Origin: Scandinavium sp002470465
Lineage (GTDB): Bacteria; Pseudomonadota; Gammaproteobacteria; Enterobacterales; Enterobacteriaceae
Length of the DNA: 64,000 nt
Direction of reading: 5' to 3'
NCBI RefSeq assembly: GCF_040750395.1
Contig: NZ_JBFLVD010000015.1
Location: 62,001-126,000 of the forward strand
Of the stretch, positions 31,662-39,687 are shown one piece after another. Position numbers and translations under genes: made by a program. How positions within the stretch are numbered: position 1 is the first letter of the stretch; each line of letters opens with the position of its first letter. Under the pieces are notes generated by a model. It was not told the DNA's origin and did no database searches. It saw nothing but the letters and a program-made list of their open reading frames with translations.

Positions 31662-32177
31662 TTAATTCAGCGAACGTACCGGGGAAAAGTAGCACTGCAA
31701 ATAGCGCGTAAACTTCCCAACAAAGCTTCCGGCAAAAATACTGCCCGCAATCACCGCCGCGGCGCTAACCGCAGGTTGCTGCATCGTCTGTGGTGAAACC
31801 GCTGTCAGCACCCCGAAAACATATTTAATGGCAAAGGCAATCATCATCAGCGGCAGCGCCGAATAGTCGGCCTGGCGGTTAATGGCCCGCGGCAGCGTCG
31901 CCCGGCTCACGCGTTCAGGCCGAATCAGCCAGAAGCCCAGCACCACGCCAGCCAACAGCCCGACGACCCAAAGCGCCACAATACCCGGCGTCAGATGCCG
32001 GTAAACCACCAGATCGTAGAGATCCCAGACGATAAATATCAGAGGAATGAGAGCCAGCCTTTCCAGCGTAACCGTCGCGGGCTGGCGCGCTTTTATGCCG
32101 CGCAGCAGTAAAAACACAAACAGCACGTACACCCAGACGGGCGTATCAGCCAACATATGCGCAATAAAATCGACCAT
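31662..32177 (-). CDS. Multi-pass inner-membrane protein (DUF6622-like)
   Basis: 171 residues from the ATG at 32177 (RBS AGGTACTGCGA); a start at 32198 would add seven residues with no RBS. About five hydrophobic segments: WVYVLFVFLLLRGI, LALIPLIFIVWDLYDLVVY, GIVALWVVGLLAGVVLGFWL, LPLMMIAFAIKYVFGVLTAV and VSAAAVIAGSIFAGSFVGKF. This matches a family of small membrane proteins without known function; the family name is from memory. It is in the same direction as the LysR gene but separated from it by a hairpin. Confidence 0.65.
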   Translation of the reverse strand: MVDFIAHMLADTPVWVYVLFVFLLLRGIKARQPATVTLERLALIPLIFIVWDLYDLVVYRHLTPGIVALWVVGLLAGVVLGFWLIRPERVSRATLPRAINRQADYSALPLMMIAFAIKYVFGVLTAVSPQTMQQPAVSAAAVIAGSIFAGSFVGKFTRYLQCYFSPVRSLN

Positions 32178-32200
32178 TCGCAGTACCTGCCGGTGCATAA

Positions 32201-32218
32201 GCGGAGCCGTTGCTCCGC
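32201..32218 (-). terminator. Short perfect hairpin after the LysR gene
   Basis: GCGGAGC-CGTT-GCTCCGC, 7-bp stem, 76 bp after the LysR stop. No U-run, so termination strength is doubtful. Confidence 0.35.
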
Positions 32219-32294
32219 AATGAAAAAGCTTGGCACAACGGCATTCACAATGCGAATCAGCCCGTTCAGCGCTGCGATGCAGCGCAAAATATGG

Positions 32295-33203
32295 TTAAGA
32301 AGGATATTCCCCCTGACAGACAGCCAGTACCGTTTGCCTTAGCCAGCGATGCGCCGGATCCTTTTCCATACGTGGATGCCACATCTGCGAAACGGTAATG
32401 GTGCGGGTTTTAAAAGGTAGCTCAAAGAGATGCAGCGGCATCGCCGTCCGGCGTAAAAATGAAGCCGGAACCAGCGCAATCAGATCGGAGGCCTGCGCCA
32501 CCGCAAGCGCGGAGGGAAACCCCGGCACCACGCTGACAATCTTCCGCCGTAGCCCCAGTTCGGCGAGCGCGTCATCCACGGGGCCCTGCGGCTGGCCGCG
32601 GCGTGAAGCCACCACATGTCCCCAGGCTATATAGTCATCGATACTCACCTTCTCTTTCGCCGCAAGCGGATGATCTTCCCGAACCACACCAATAAACCTG
32701 TCGCGAAACAGTGCCTGTAGCCTGATCTCCGGCCCCATGTTACTCAGCACGCCTATTTCCAAATCCACCAGGCCTTCACGCAGATGGCGGGCCGTTTTTT
32801 CCGGCTTCGGCGCAAAACGCAGGCAGACCTCTGGCGCCGCAGCCACCAGGGCGGCAATCAGCGGTGGGCCAAAGGATTCAATAAATCCGTCATTCGCGCG
32901 GACGGTAAAGATTCTTTGCAGCTCTGCCAGATTGAGAACGTCGGCAGAGGGTTGCAGAACCGCCCGGGCTTCCAGCACGGCGTTTTTTGCTCTGTCGCGC
33001 GTGGCCTGCGCGTAAGGCGTCAGCACCATATTTCGCCCCGCTCGCACCAGCAAAGCGTCACCTGTAACCTCACGCAAGCGCCCCAGCGTGCGGCTCATTG
33101 CCGAGGTACTCAAATTCAGCCGCCGCGCGGCCCCGGCGACGCTGGCTTCCGTCAGCAGCGCATCGAGCGCTATCAGCAAGTTAAAATCCGGATCGGTCAT
33201 CAT
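32295..33203 (-). CDS. LysR-family transcriptional regulator
   Basis: 302-residue LysR protein. N-terminal HTH: FNLLIALDALLTEASVAGAARRLNLSTSAMSRTLGRLRE (quoted in parts: ALLTEASVAGAARRL and STSAMSRTLGRL), then a periplasmic-binding-like effector domain. Two ATGs are adjacent; the second (33200) is better spaced from AGGAGA. It is divergent from the DHA2 transporter at 33326 with a 122-bp gap, so it probably controls that pump and itself. Effector unknown. Confidence 0.87.
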   Translation of the reverse strand: MMTDPDFNLLIALDALLTEASVAGAARRLNLSTSAMSRTLGRLREVTGDALLVRAGRNMVLTPYAQATRDRAKNAVLEARAVLQPSADVLNLAELQRIFTVRANDGFIESFGPPLIAALVAAAPEVCLRFAPKPEKTARHLREGLVDLEIGVLSNMGPEIRLQALFRDRFIGVVREDHPLAAKEKVSIDDYIAWGHVVASRRGQPQGPVDDALAELGLRRKIVSVVPGFPSALAVAQASDLIALVPASFLRRTAMPLHLFELPFKTRTITVSQMWHPRMEKDPAHRWLRQTVLAVCQGEYPS

Positions 33204-33325
33204 ATTCTCCTTTCGCAGAGATAAGGCGTCTGATGCAACTATACTGTATCAATGCTGTGCCTTCCGCCTTCTTTCTGACAGGCCTATCCTTTGCCCATTC
33301 TGACAATTTCTGATGAGGCACTGAG

Positions 33326-34750
33326 ATGACACTTTTTTCTGAACAACCGGGTGATGACGGCCTGCCTGGGCGTGCACGGGCGTTTGCGATGGCCGCGGTA
33401 ATGACCTCAACGCTGATGGCAGTATTTGACGGCTCGATGGTGAATATCGCTCTGCCGCAGATGGCACACGCTTTACAGGTTACCACCTCCGTTGCCGTCT
33501 GGTTTGCCAATGGCTATCTGCTCTCTGCTGCTATGACGCTGGCGATTTTCGCGGCGCTGGCCACGCGCTTTGGCTTTCGCGCAGTCTTTCTTTTTGGCCT
33601 GACGCTTTTTACCCTGGCGTCGCTGGGCTGCGCGGTGGCTTCGTCTGCTGAGATACTGATTGCGATGCGCATCCTGCAGGGCATTGGCGGGGCTGCAACC
33701 TTGAGTATTGCTCCGGCAATACTGCGATCCGTCTTTCCGGGCAGGCTGCTTGGGAGGATCCTCGGCCTGAACGCACTGTTAATTGCCTCCAGCACCGCTA
33801 TCGCCCCCGTCCTCGGTGGAACGTTGCTGGACGCGCTCAGCTGGCCATGGCTCTTTGCGGTGAACGTAATTCCAGGCTCGGTGGCCATTGCGCTGGCGTT
33901 GAAGGCGATTCCGCATCAGCCTGGCCTGAAACTACAGAAGTTTGATGCGGCAGGCGCCGTGCTTTCCGCCACGCTTTTAGGTTCCCTGATTATGGCGGCG
34001 AACAGCTTTGCAGAGCCTCATGCCACCACGCATGCCCTGAATACCGCCGTGTACGGCTGGAGTTTACTGGCGCTGGTCAGCGGGCTGGTATTTGTCTGGC
34101 GCATCCAGCGAGCTGCGGCACCTTTGCTGCCACCGGCCATCTTCACCTCTACGCGCTTTTCCCTTGCTGCACTGACGTCGCTGGCGTCGTTTATCAGCCA
34201 GGGGATTACGTTTGTCGCCCTGCCATTTCTGTTCCAGAGCGTTTATGGCTACAGCGCCTTTACCTCAGCGCTGCTGTTCACGCCATGGCCGGTGGGCATT
34301 GTACTGGTGGCGCCTCATGCGGGAAGGCTGGCGGACAAATACTCACCGTCGGTGATTTCTACTCTCGGACTGGGGGTTTTTGTTATCGGACTGGCGCTGC
34401 TGGCCATGTTGCCTGCACACGCTGCTTCCTGGGATATTGGCCTGCGCAGCCTGATTTGCGGCATGGGATTTGGCTGTTTCCAGAGCCCGAATAACAGGGA
34501 GATGTTGTCCAGCGTGGCGCGGGAATTCAGCAGCTATGCTTCCGGTGTGCTGGCGATCGTCAGAACGTTCGGCCAGTGTCTGGGGGCCGCGATTGTCGGG
34601 GTCATGCTGGCGGCGATGGTGTCCTCAAATCCTGTCACACAGGAGGCGCTGGCCGTGAGGATGAGTTTGTGGGCGGCGGTTATCGCATCAGGTGCGGCGA
34701 TTGCGTTCAGCGTGAGTCGATTGCGCTATTTGCATCACGGTGTTGTCTGA
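33326..34750 (+). CDS. DHA2 (EmrB/QacA-type) MFS transporter
   Basis: 474-residue, 14-TM proton-driven drug exporter. Features: TM1 STLMAVFDGSMVNIALPQMA (motif D1, the NIALP pattern of DHA2), AVWFANGYLLSAAMTLAIFA, the short motif A region LATRFGFRAVFLFG, and motif C in SIAPAILRSVFPGR. No fusion-protein (EmrA) gene is adjacent, so it would act alone in the inner membrane. Divergent from a LysR regulator that is the likely controller. A REP pair follows. Confidence 0.86.
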   Translation: MTLFSEQPGDDGLPGRARAFAMAAVMTSTLMAVFDGSMVNIALPQMAHALQVTTSVAVWFANGYLLSAAMTLAIFAALATRFGFRAVFLFGLTLFTLASLGCAVASSAEILIAMRILQGIGGAATLSIAPAILRSVFPGRLLGRILGLNALLIASSTAIAPVLGGTLLDALSWPWLFAVNVIPGSVAIALALKAIPHQPGLKLQKFDAAGAVLSATLLGSLIMAANSFAEPHATTHALNTAVYGWSLLALVSGLVFVWRIQRAAAPLLPPAIFTSTRFSLAALTSLASFISQGITFVALPFLFQSVYGYSAFTSALLFTPWPVGIVLVAPHAGRLADKYSPSVISTLGLGVFVIGLALLAMLPAHAASWDIGLRSLICGMGFGCFQSPNNREMLSSVAREFSSYASGVLAIVRTFGQCLGAAIVGVMLAAMVSSNPVTQEALAVRMSLWAAVIASGAAIAFSVSRLRYLHHGVV

Positions 34751-34754
34751 GGGT

Positions 34755-34826
34755 TGCCTGATGGCGCTGCGCTTATCAGGCCTACAGGACCGTAGGCCCG
34801 GTAAGGCGTAGCTGCCACCGGGCAAT
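34755..34826. repeat. REP pair (BIME-like)
   Basis: Two head-to-head REP units: one ending in TTATCAGGCCTACAG and the next starting GTAGGCCCGGTAAGGCG, in the gap between convergent MFS and NUDIX genes. Confidence 0.75.
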
Positions 34827-34843
34827 AAATGCAGGTGACAACG

Positions 34844-35383
34844 TCACACATACCCCTTTAGCTTCGCTAACAAAAAGGCCGTGACTGATGTGGCATCGCT
34901 GATTTTACCTTCTGCTATCAGCGCTTCAAACTCTGCCACCGCCATCCTGCGGCAGGTCAGCCCGACCTCTTCCGCATCCAGGTTTTGCGTAGTGGCAACA
35001 AAATCCGTTGCCAGCCAGACGTGATAGCCCTGACTGGAATAACCCTGCGCCAGCTTCTGGTAACCGATTTGCGTCATGCTGTTTGCCAGTAATCCGGTTT
35101 CTTCCGCCAGCTCTCCGCGGGCGACGGCAATCGGGTCGGCGTCAGGGCTCAGCTCCCACGACCCCTGCGGCAGCTCAAGCGTCCGCTTGCCTAATGGATA
35201 GCGGTACTGCTCCACCACCCAGATATCGCCTTCTGACACCGGCACGATCACCGCGAAATCTGGCTTCTCGATAACGGAATAGACGCCGTGAGAACCATCG
35301 GCGCGTTCAATACGATCCTCTTTCAACCGCATCCACTGATTGCTGTAAATCTCCTGCGAACTCAGGGTCTTAATTTCACTCAT
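34844..35383 (-). CDS. NUDIX hydrolase
   Basis: 179 residues from ATG 35383 (a GTG six bases earlier is in frame but has no better RBS). The Nudix box is recognisable as GSWELSPDADPIAVARGELA followed by EETGLL: the catalytic glutamates of xExxEExG are present, but the usual Arg directly before the first Glu is Gly, the Arg sitting one place earlier. Fold and length resemble ADP-ribose/nucleotide-sugar pyrophosphatases (YRYPLGKRTLELPQGSWE). Substrate not determined. REP elements flank both ends. Confidence 0.85.
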   Translation of the reverse strand: MSEIKTLSSQEIYSNQWMRLKEDRIERADGSHGVYSVIEKPDFAVIVPVSEGDIWVVEQYRYPLGKRTLELPQGSWELSPDADPIAVARGELAEETGLLANSMTQIGYQKLAQGYSSQGYHVWLATDFVATTQNLDAEEVGLTCRRMAVAEFEALIAEGKISDATSVTAFLLAKLKGYV

Positions 35384-35482
35384 AGCCACTCATTTTTACC
35401 GTTGTACGCAATGGCACCCCGGATGGGTTGTGGAAGTTATGCTGCCCTCGGGGCATGCGCTTGCATGAACCTGCTTGCATCA

Positions 35483-35514
35483 GTAGGCCGGGTAAGCGTG
35501 AGCGCCACCCGGCA
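35483..35514. repeat. REP element
   Basis: GTAGGCCGGGTAAGCGTGAG ... CGCCACCCGGC palindrome in the gap between osmC and the NUDIX gene. Confidence 0.75.
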
Positions 35515-35524
35515 ATCGGCCAAA

Positions 35525-35953
35525 TCAGTTCAGCGTATAATCCAGCGTAATTTCGGCCTTCAGCACCTGAGACACCGGGCAGCCCGCTTTTGCTTTCTGG
35601 ATGATGCCATCGAAGGTGCCTGGATCGATATCCGGCACGGCAATTTTGCTTTGCAGCGCTACTTTAGTAATGGAGAATCCGGCGTCGGATTTATCAAGCG
35701 AAACGGTCGCTTCGGTGTCGATGGAGGTGGCGGTAAATCCGGCTTCGCTCAGCATCAGCGACAGCGCCATAGAGAAGCAGGACGCGTGCGCTGCGGCAAT
35801 CAGCTCCTCCGGGTTGGTCCCTTTGGCGCCTTCAAAACGGGTGTTAAAGCCATAAGGCTGCTGGTTAAGCACCCCGCTCTCGGTGGAAACGGTACCTTTG
35901 CCGCGTTTCAGATCGCCTTCCCAATGGGCCTGACCTTTCTTATGGATAGTCAT
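35525..35953 (-). CDS. osmC: Osmotically inducible peroxiredoxin OsmC
   Basis: 142-residue organic hydroperoxide peroxidase, near-identical to E. coli OsmC: starts MTIHKKGQAHWEGDLKRGKG, reactive cysteines in AAHASCFSMALSLML (C59 region) and KAKAGCPVSQVLKAEIT (C125 region), ends LDYTLN. It detoxifies organic peroxides in stationary phase and osmotic stress. In E. coli it neighbours bdm, sra and maeA; here bdm is missing and a zinc alcohol dehydrogenase sits in its place. RBS GGAGTGAAAG. Confidence 0.96.
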   Translation of the reverse strand: MTIHKKGQAHWEGDLKRGKGTVSTESGVLNQQPYGFNTRFEGAKGTNPEELIAAAHASCFSMALSLMLSEAGFTATSIDTEATVSLDKSDAGFSITKVALQSKIAVPDIDPGTFDGIIQKAKAGCPVSQVLKAEITLDYTLN

Positions 35954-36004
35954 CTTTCACTCCTTTTTTTCCGTGGGCTGATAAGTATAGAACATGGGCC
36001 TGAC

Positions 36005-37051
36005 TCAGGCCTGAAGTGATGCCATATCAATCACAAAGCGGTACTTCACATCGCTTTTTTGCATTCGCTCGTAAGCGTGATTGATATCCTGAATATTGAT
36101 CACTTCGACGTCGGCGGCGATCCCCTTTTCGGCGCAGAAATTGAGCATTTCCTGGGTTTCAGCAATACCGCCAATCGCCGATCCGGCAATGGAGCGACGG
36201 TTGATCAACATCGGGATGGTATTGAACTCCGGCGTATCGCCGAGCAGGCCAACGAACACCAGGGTGCCGTCCAGAGAAAGCGTTGGCAGATACGGGTTGA
36301 TGTCGTGTTCGTACGGCACGGTGTCGATAATCAGGTCGAACTGGTTATGTACCGCCGCCATCTGCTGTTCGTCGGATGACAGCACCACGTTATGCGCACC
36401 CAGGCGTCGGGCATCGGCTTCTTTACCCGGCGATCGCGTAAACAGCGTAACCTCCGCGCCCAGCGCATGCGCCAGCTTCAGGCCCATATGCCCCAGGCCG
36501 CCGAGACCGATCACCGCCACTTTGCTGTGCGGCCCAATCTTCCAGTGACGCAGCGGAGACCAGGTGGTGATTCCGGCGCACAGCAACGGTGCCGCGCCCT
36601 GTAAATCAAGCCCCTCCGGCACGTGCAGCACGAAATCCTGGCTTGCAAGAATGAACTGTGAATAGCCACCGTAGGTAGGCTGATGGTCATGTCGGTCGTG
36701 GCCGTTGTAAGTCTGGGTATTCCCCTCTTCGCAATACTGCTCCAGCCCCTCTTTACACGGCGAGCAAACGCGACAGGAATCCACCATGCAACCGATAGCA
36801 GCCAGGTCACCGGGCTTGAATTTAGTGACATTGTCACCTATAGACGTTACCCGTCCAACAATTTCATGTCCTGGAACCAGCGGATAGGTACTGAACCCCC
36901 AATCGTTGCGGGCCTGGTGCAGATCGGAGTGACACACGCCGCAGTACAGCACTTCAATCGTTACGTCGTCCGATCGTGGCGTGCGGCGTTCAAATGAAAA
37001 AGGAGCCAGCGGCGTAGTGGGATTTTGTGCGGCATAACCTAAAACTTTCAT
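36005..37051 (-). CDS. Zinc-dependent alcohol/aldehyde reductase (YahK/cinnamyl-alcohol-dehydrogenase type)
   Basis: 348 residues. Catalytic zinc motif YCGVCHSDLHQ (about 36-46) and GHEIVGRV (about 61-68); structural zinc cysteines in CMVDSCRVCSPCKEGLEQYC (about 90-110). The Rossmann motif VAVIGLGGLGHMGLKLAHAL (about 178-197) is normal, and the end motif VKYRFVID is typical. It should reduce a wide range of aldehydes with NADPH. It starts at ATG 37051 (GAGGGTTGTCC upstream); a TTG two codons earlier is unlikely. It stands where E. coli has bdm, between osmC and sra, and is not the adhP orthologue. Confidence 0.87.
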   Translation of the reverse strand: MKVLGYAAQNPTTPLAPFSFERRTPRSDDVTIEVLYCGVCHSDLHQARNDWGFSTYPLVPGHEIVGRVTSIGDNVTKFKPGDLAAIGCMVDSCRVCSPCKEGLEQYCEEGNTQTYNGHDRHDHQPTYGGYSQFILASQDFVLHVPEGLDLQGAAPLLCAGITTWSPLRHWKIGPHSKVAVIGLGGLGHMGLKLAHALGAEVTLFTRSPGKEADARRLGAHNVVLSSDEQQMAAVHNQFDLIIDTVPYEHDINPYLPTLSLDGTLVFVGLLGDTPEFNTIPMLINRRSIAGSAIGGIAETQEMLNFCAEKGIAADVEVINIQDINHAYERMQKSDVKYRFVIDMASLQA

Positions 37052-37315
37052 GGACAACCCTCACGATAAACAAAACGAAAAACCTCAGGGCGAAGCCTCA
37101 AGCATAGTTCAATGACATGGCGGTGTGATGACGGTCGCACAAAGGGTTAAAGCTCGGAGAGTTCCTGAAAGCGCCATCTTGTGTTGCTATTTCATTCAGA
37201 ATGGTCAAGTATCAATCACGCAGGCAGACAGAGTAATTGCCCGCGCTATGGGGTAAATTTCGCCCGGATCCACCGGGAATGACCTTGAAACCATTCACAG
37301 GATTAAGGAGTCAGA

Positions 37316-37456
37316 ATGAAATCGAACCGTCAGGCACGTCATATCCTCGGCTTGAACTACAAGCTCTCCAACCAGAAAAAAGTCCTTATCGAAGGCGATT
37401 CAGAAACCCAGCAGAATCACATTCATGCGACAGGCCGTAAGCGTCGCACCGAGTAA
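37316..37456 (+). CDS. sra: Stationary-phase-induced ribosome-associated protein Sra
   Basis: 46-residue basic protein: starts MKSNRQARHILGLNYKLSNQ and ends ATGRKRRTE, matching E. coli Sra (RpsV) at both ends with a more variable middle. It binds the 30S subunit in stationary phase. ATG 37316 follows an excellent AAGGAG site. Too short for many gene finders. Placement between osmC and maeA is as in E. coli. A strong terminator follows 52 bp after the stop. Confidence 0.95.
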   Translation: MKSNRQARHILGLNYKLSNQKKVLIEGDSETQQNHIHATGRKRRTE

Positions 37457-37507
37457 CCCCGCGCCGTAAGGCTGCCGTTTCGGCAAAGAGGTTTCGATAA
37501 AGACCTA

Positions 37508-37540
37508 CACCATCTTTAACAAAAGATGGTGTTTTTTTTA
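37508..37540 (+). terminator. Intrinsic terminator of sra
   Basis: ACACCATCTTT and AAAGATGGTGT form an 11-bp perfect stem with a 4-nt loop (AACA), followed by a run of seven or more T. Confidence 0.92.
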
Positions 37541-37661
37541 CTTTCTCAACCGCCGCTTTTTCCCTTTTTATTAACACTTGCTTTATACTTTGCCCCGCCG
37601 AAGACCCAGCCAGCCCTGCACGCTCTGCCTGGTCGGGCCGTGATGACAAAGGATCAGTGAG

Positions 37662-39359
37662 ATGTTACCCAACCCTAAAAATAACCGTTCTCTTTATATC
37701 CCCTATGCAGGCCCCGTTTTACTTGAGTTCCCGCTCCTCAATAAAGGCAGTGCGTTCAGCCTCGAAGAACGTCGCAATTTCAATCTGTTAGGATTATTGC
37801 CCGCGGTAGTCGAAACCATCGAGGAGCAGGCCGAACGTGCCTGGATTCAGTATCAGGGTTTCAAAACCGAAATCGACAAACACATCTACCTGCGCAATAT
37901 CCAGGACACCAACGAAACGCTCTTCTACCGTCTGGTCGAAAATCACCTTGAAGAGATGATGCCGGTTATCTATACCCCGACCGTTGGCGCCGCCTGTGAA
38001 CGCTTCTCGGAAATTTACCGTCGCTCCCGCGGTGTGTTTATCTCCTATGAGAACCGCCACAATATGGACGACATTCTGCAAAATGTGCCGAATCACAACA
38101 TCAAAGTGATTGTCGTCACCGACGGCGAGCGCATTTTAGGCCTTGGTGACCAGGGCATTGGCGGGATGGGTATTCCTATCGGTAAGCTCTCGCTCTACAC
38201 CGCCTGCGGTGGGATCAGCCCGGCATATACCCTGCCGGTGGTGCTGGATGTAGGCACCAACAACCAGCAGTTGTTGAACGATCCGCTGTATATGGGCTGG
38301 CGTAATCCGCGTATTACTGACGACGAGTATTATCAGTTTGTCGACGATTTCATCCAGGCGGTGAAACACCGCTGGCCGAACGTGCTGCTGCAGTTTGAAG
38401 ACTTCGCGCAGAAAAATGCCATGCCGCTGCTGAACCGCTACCGCAATGAGATTTGTTCGTTTAACGACGACATTCAGGGCACCGCAGCGGTCACCGTCGG
38501 AACGCTGATTGCCGCCAGCCGCGCAGCGGGCAGCCAGCTCAGCGAACAGAAAATTGTCTTCCTCGGTGCAGGCTCTGCCGGGTGTGGCATCGCTGAGCAG
38601 ATTATCGCGCAGACCCAGCGCGAAGGTTTGAGTGAAGAACAGGCGAGATCCCGCGTGTTTATGGTCGACCGTTTCGGTCTGCTGACCGATCAGATGCCAA
38701 ACCTGCTGCCGTTCCAGACTAAGCTAGTGCAAAAACGCGACAACCTGAGCGGCTGGGACAGCGGTGAAGATGTGTTGTCGTTGCTGGACGTGGTGCGTAA
38801 CGTGAAACCGGACATTCTGATTGGCGTCTCCGGCCAGACCGGCCTCTTCACCGAAGAGATCATCCGCGAAATGCACAAGCATTGCCCGCGCCCGATCGTT
38901 ATGCCGCTCTCTAACCCAACGTCCCGCGTGGAGGCCACGCCGCAGGACATCATCTCCTGGACCGAAGGCTGTGCGCTGGTTGCCACCGGCAGCCCGTTCG
39001 CGCCAGTCGTATGGAAAGAGAAAACCTACCCGATTGCGCAGTGCAATAACTCGTACATCTTCCCGGGTATTGGCCTTGGCGTGATCGCTTCCGGCGCCAC
39101 GCGCATTACCGACGAAATGCTGATGTCAGCCAGTGAAACGCTGGCCAAACACTCTCCGCTGGTCAATAACGGCGAAGGTCTTGTGTTGCCGGAGCTGAAA
39201 GACATTCACACCGTCTCGCGCGCTATCGCTTTTGCCGTGGGTAAAATGGCACAGCAGCAAGGCGTGGCGATTAAAACCTCAGCGGAAGCCCTGCAACAGG
39301 CCATCGACGACAACTTCTGGCAGCCGGAATACCGCAGCTACCGCCGCACGTCTATCTGA
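37662..39359 (+). CDS. maeA: NAD-dependent malic enzyme
   Basis: 565-residue oxidative decarboxylase of malate to pyruvate, full length as in E. coli MaeA (SfcA). Motifs: YTPTVGAACERFSEIYRR (malate site), TDGERILGLGDQGIGGMGIP (about residues 151-170), the catalytic-metal segment FNDDIQGTAAVTVG (about 268), and the NAD-binding IVFLGAGSAGCGIAEQI (about 299). RBS GGATCAGTGAG. Follows sra as in E. coli. A REP pair lies in the downstream gap. Contributes pyruvate from C4 acids during gluconeogenesis. Confidence 0.96.
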   Translation: MLPNPKNNRSLYIPYAGPVLLEFPLLNKGSAFSLEERRNFNLLGLLPAVVETIEEQAERAWIQYQGFKTEIDKHIYLRNIQDTNETLFYRLVENHLEEMMPVIYTPTVGAACERFSEIYRRSRGVFISYENRHNMDDILQNVPNHNIKVIVVTDGERILGLGDQGIGGMGIPIGKLSLYTACGGISPAYTLPVVLDVGTNNQQLLNDPLYMGWRNPRITDDEYYQFVDDFIQAVKHRWPNVLLQFEDFAQKNAMPLLNRYRNEICSFNDDIQGTAAVTVGTLIAASRAAGSQLSEQKIVFLGAGSAGCGIAEQIIAQTQREGLSEEQARSRVFMVDRFGLLTDQMPNLLPFQTKLVQKRDNLSGWDSGEDVLSLLDVVRNVKPDILIGVSGQTGLFTEEIIREMHKHCPRPIVMPLSNPTSRVEATPQDIISWTEGCALVATGSPFAPVVWKEKTYPIAQCNNSYIFPGIGLGVIASGATRITDEMLMSASETLAKHSPLVNNGEGLVLPELKDIHTVSRAIAFAVGKMAQQQGVAIKTSAEALQQAIDDNFWQPEYRSYRRTSI

Positions 39360-39366
39360 TGCAGTT

Positions 39367-39433
39367 GCCAGATGGCGCTGCGCTTGTCAGACCTACGGAT
39401 TTTCGTAGGCCCGGCAAGCGTAGCGCCGTCGGG
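39367..39433. repeat. REP pair (BIME-like)
   Basis: CCAGATGGCGCTGCGCTTGT ... and CGTAGGCCCGGCAAGCGTAG in opposite orientation directly after maeA. Confidence 0.75.
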
Positions 39434-39491
39434 AGATCTTAGCTACACTCTGCTCACCTGTTAACCTGCTGAATATAAAAGGAGGATCCCC

Positions 39492-39575
39492 ATGCCGTAC
39501 TGTGAAATGTTTGATATTTCACATACCTTTGGCGATCGCACCTGCTCAAGCGTTATCCGTACCGTGCTGCGATAA
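39492..39575 (+). CDS. Possible leader peptide (27 aa) upstream of the ABC-F gene
   Basis: ATG at 39492 after a near-perfect AAGGAGG site opens 27 codons (MPYCEMFDISHTFGDRTCSS, then VIRTVLR). The stop is followed within 112 bp by the ABC-F gene, with short hairpins between (CTTCG...CGAAG at 39577-39593; GGCGT-TTTT-ACGCC near 39653). Several ABC-F genes are controlled by ribosome stalling on short leaders; by analogy this may be one. It could equally be the remnant of a lost gene. Confidence 0.35.
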   Translation: MPYCEMFDISHTFGDRTCSSVIRTVLR

Positions 39576-39687
39576 CTTCGGCTTGAGCGAAGACACCAAA
39601 GTCTGAATCCCTTCCTCGGGCTTACCGGGTTATCGTCGGCGTTATTTGACGAGGCGTTTTTACGCCAGTAACACTTGAGTAAGTTCT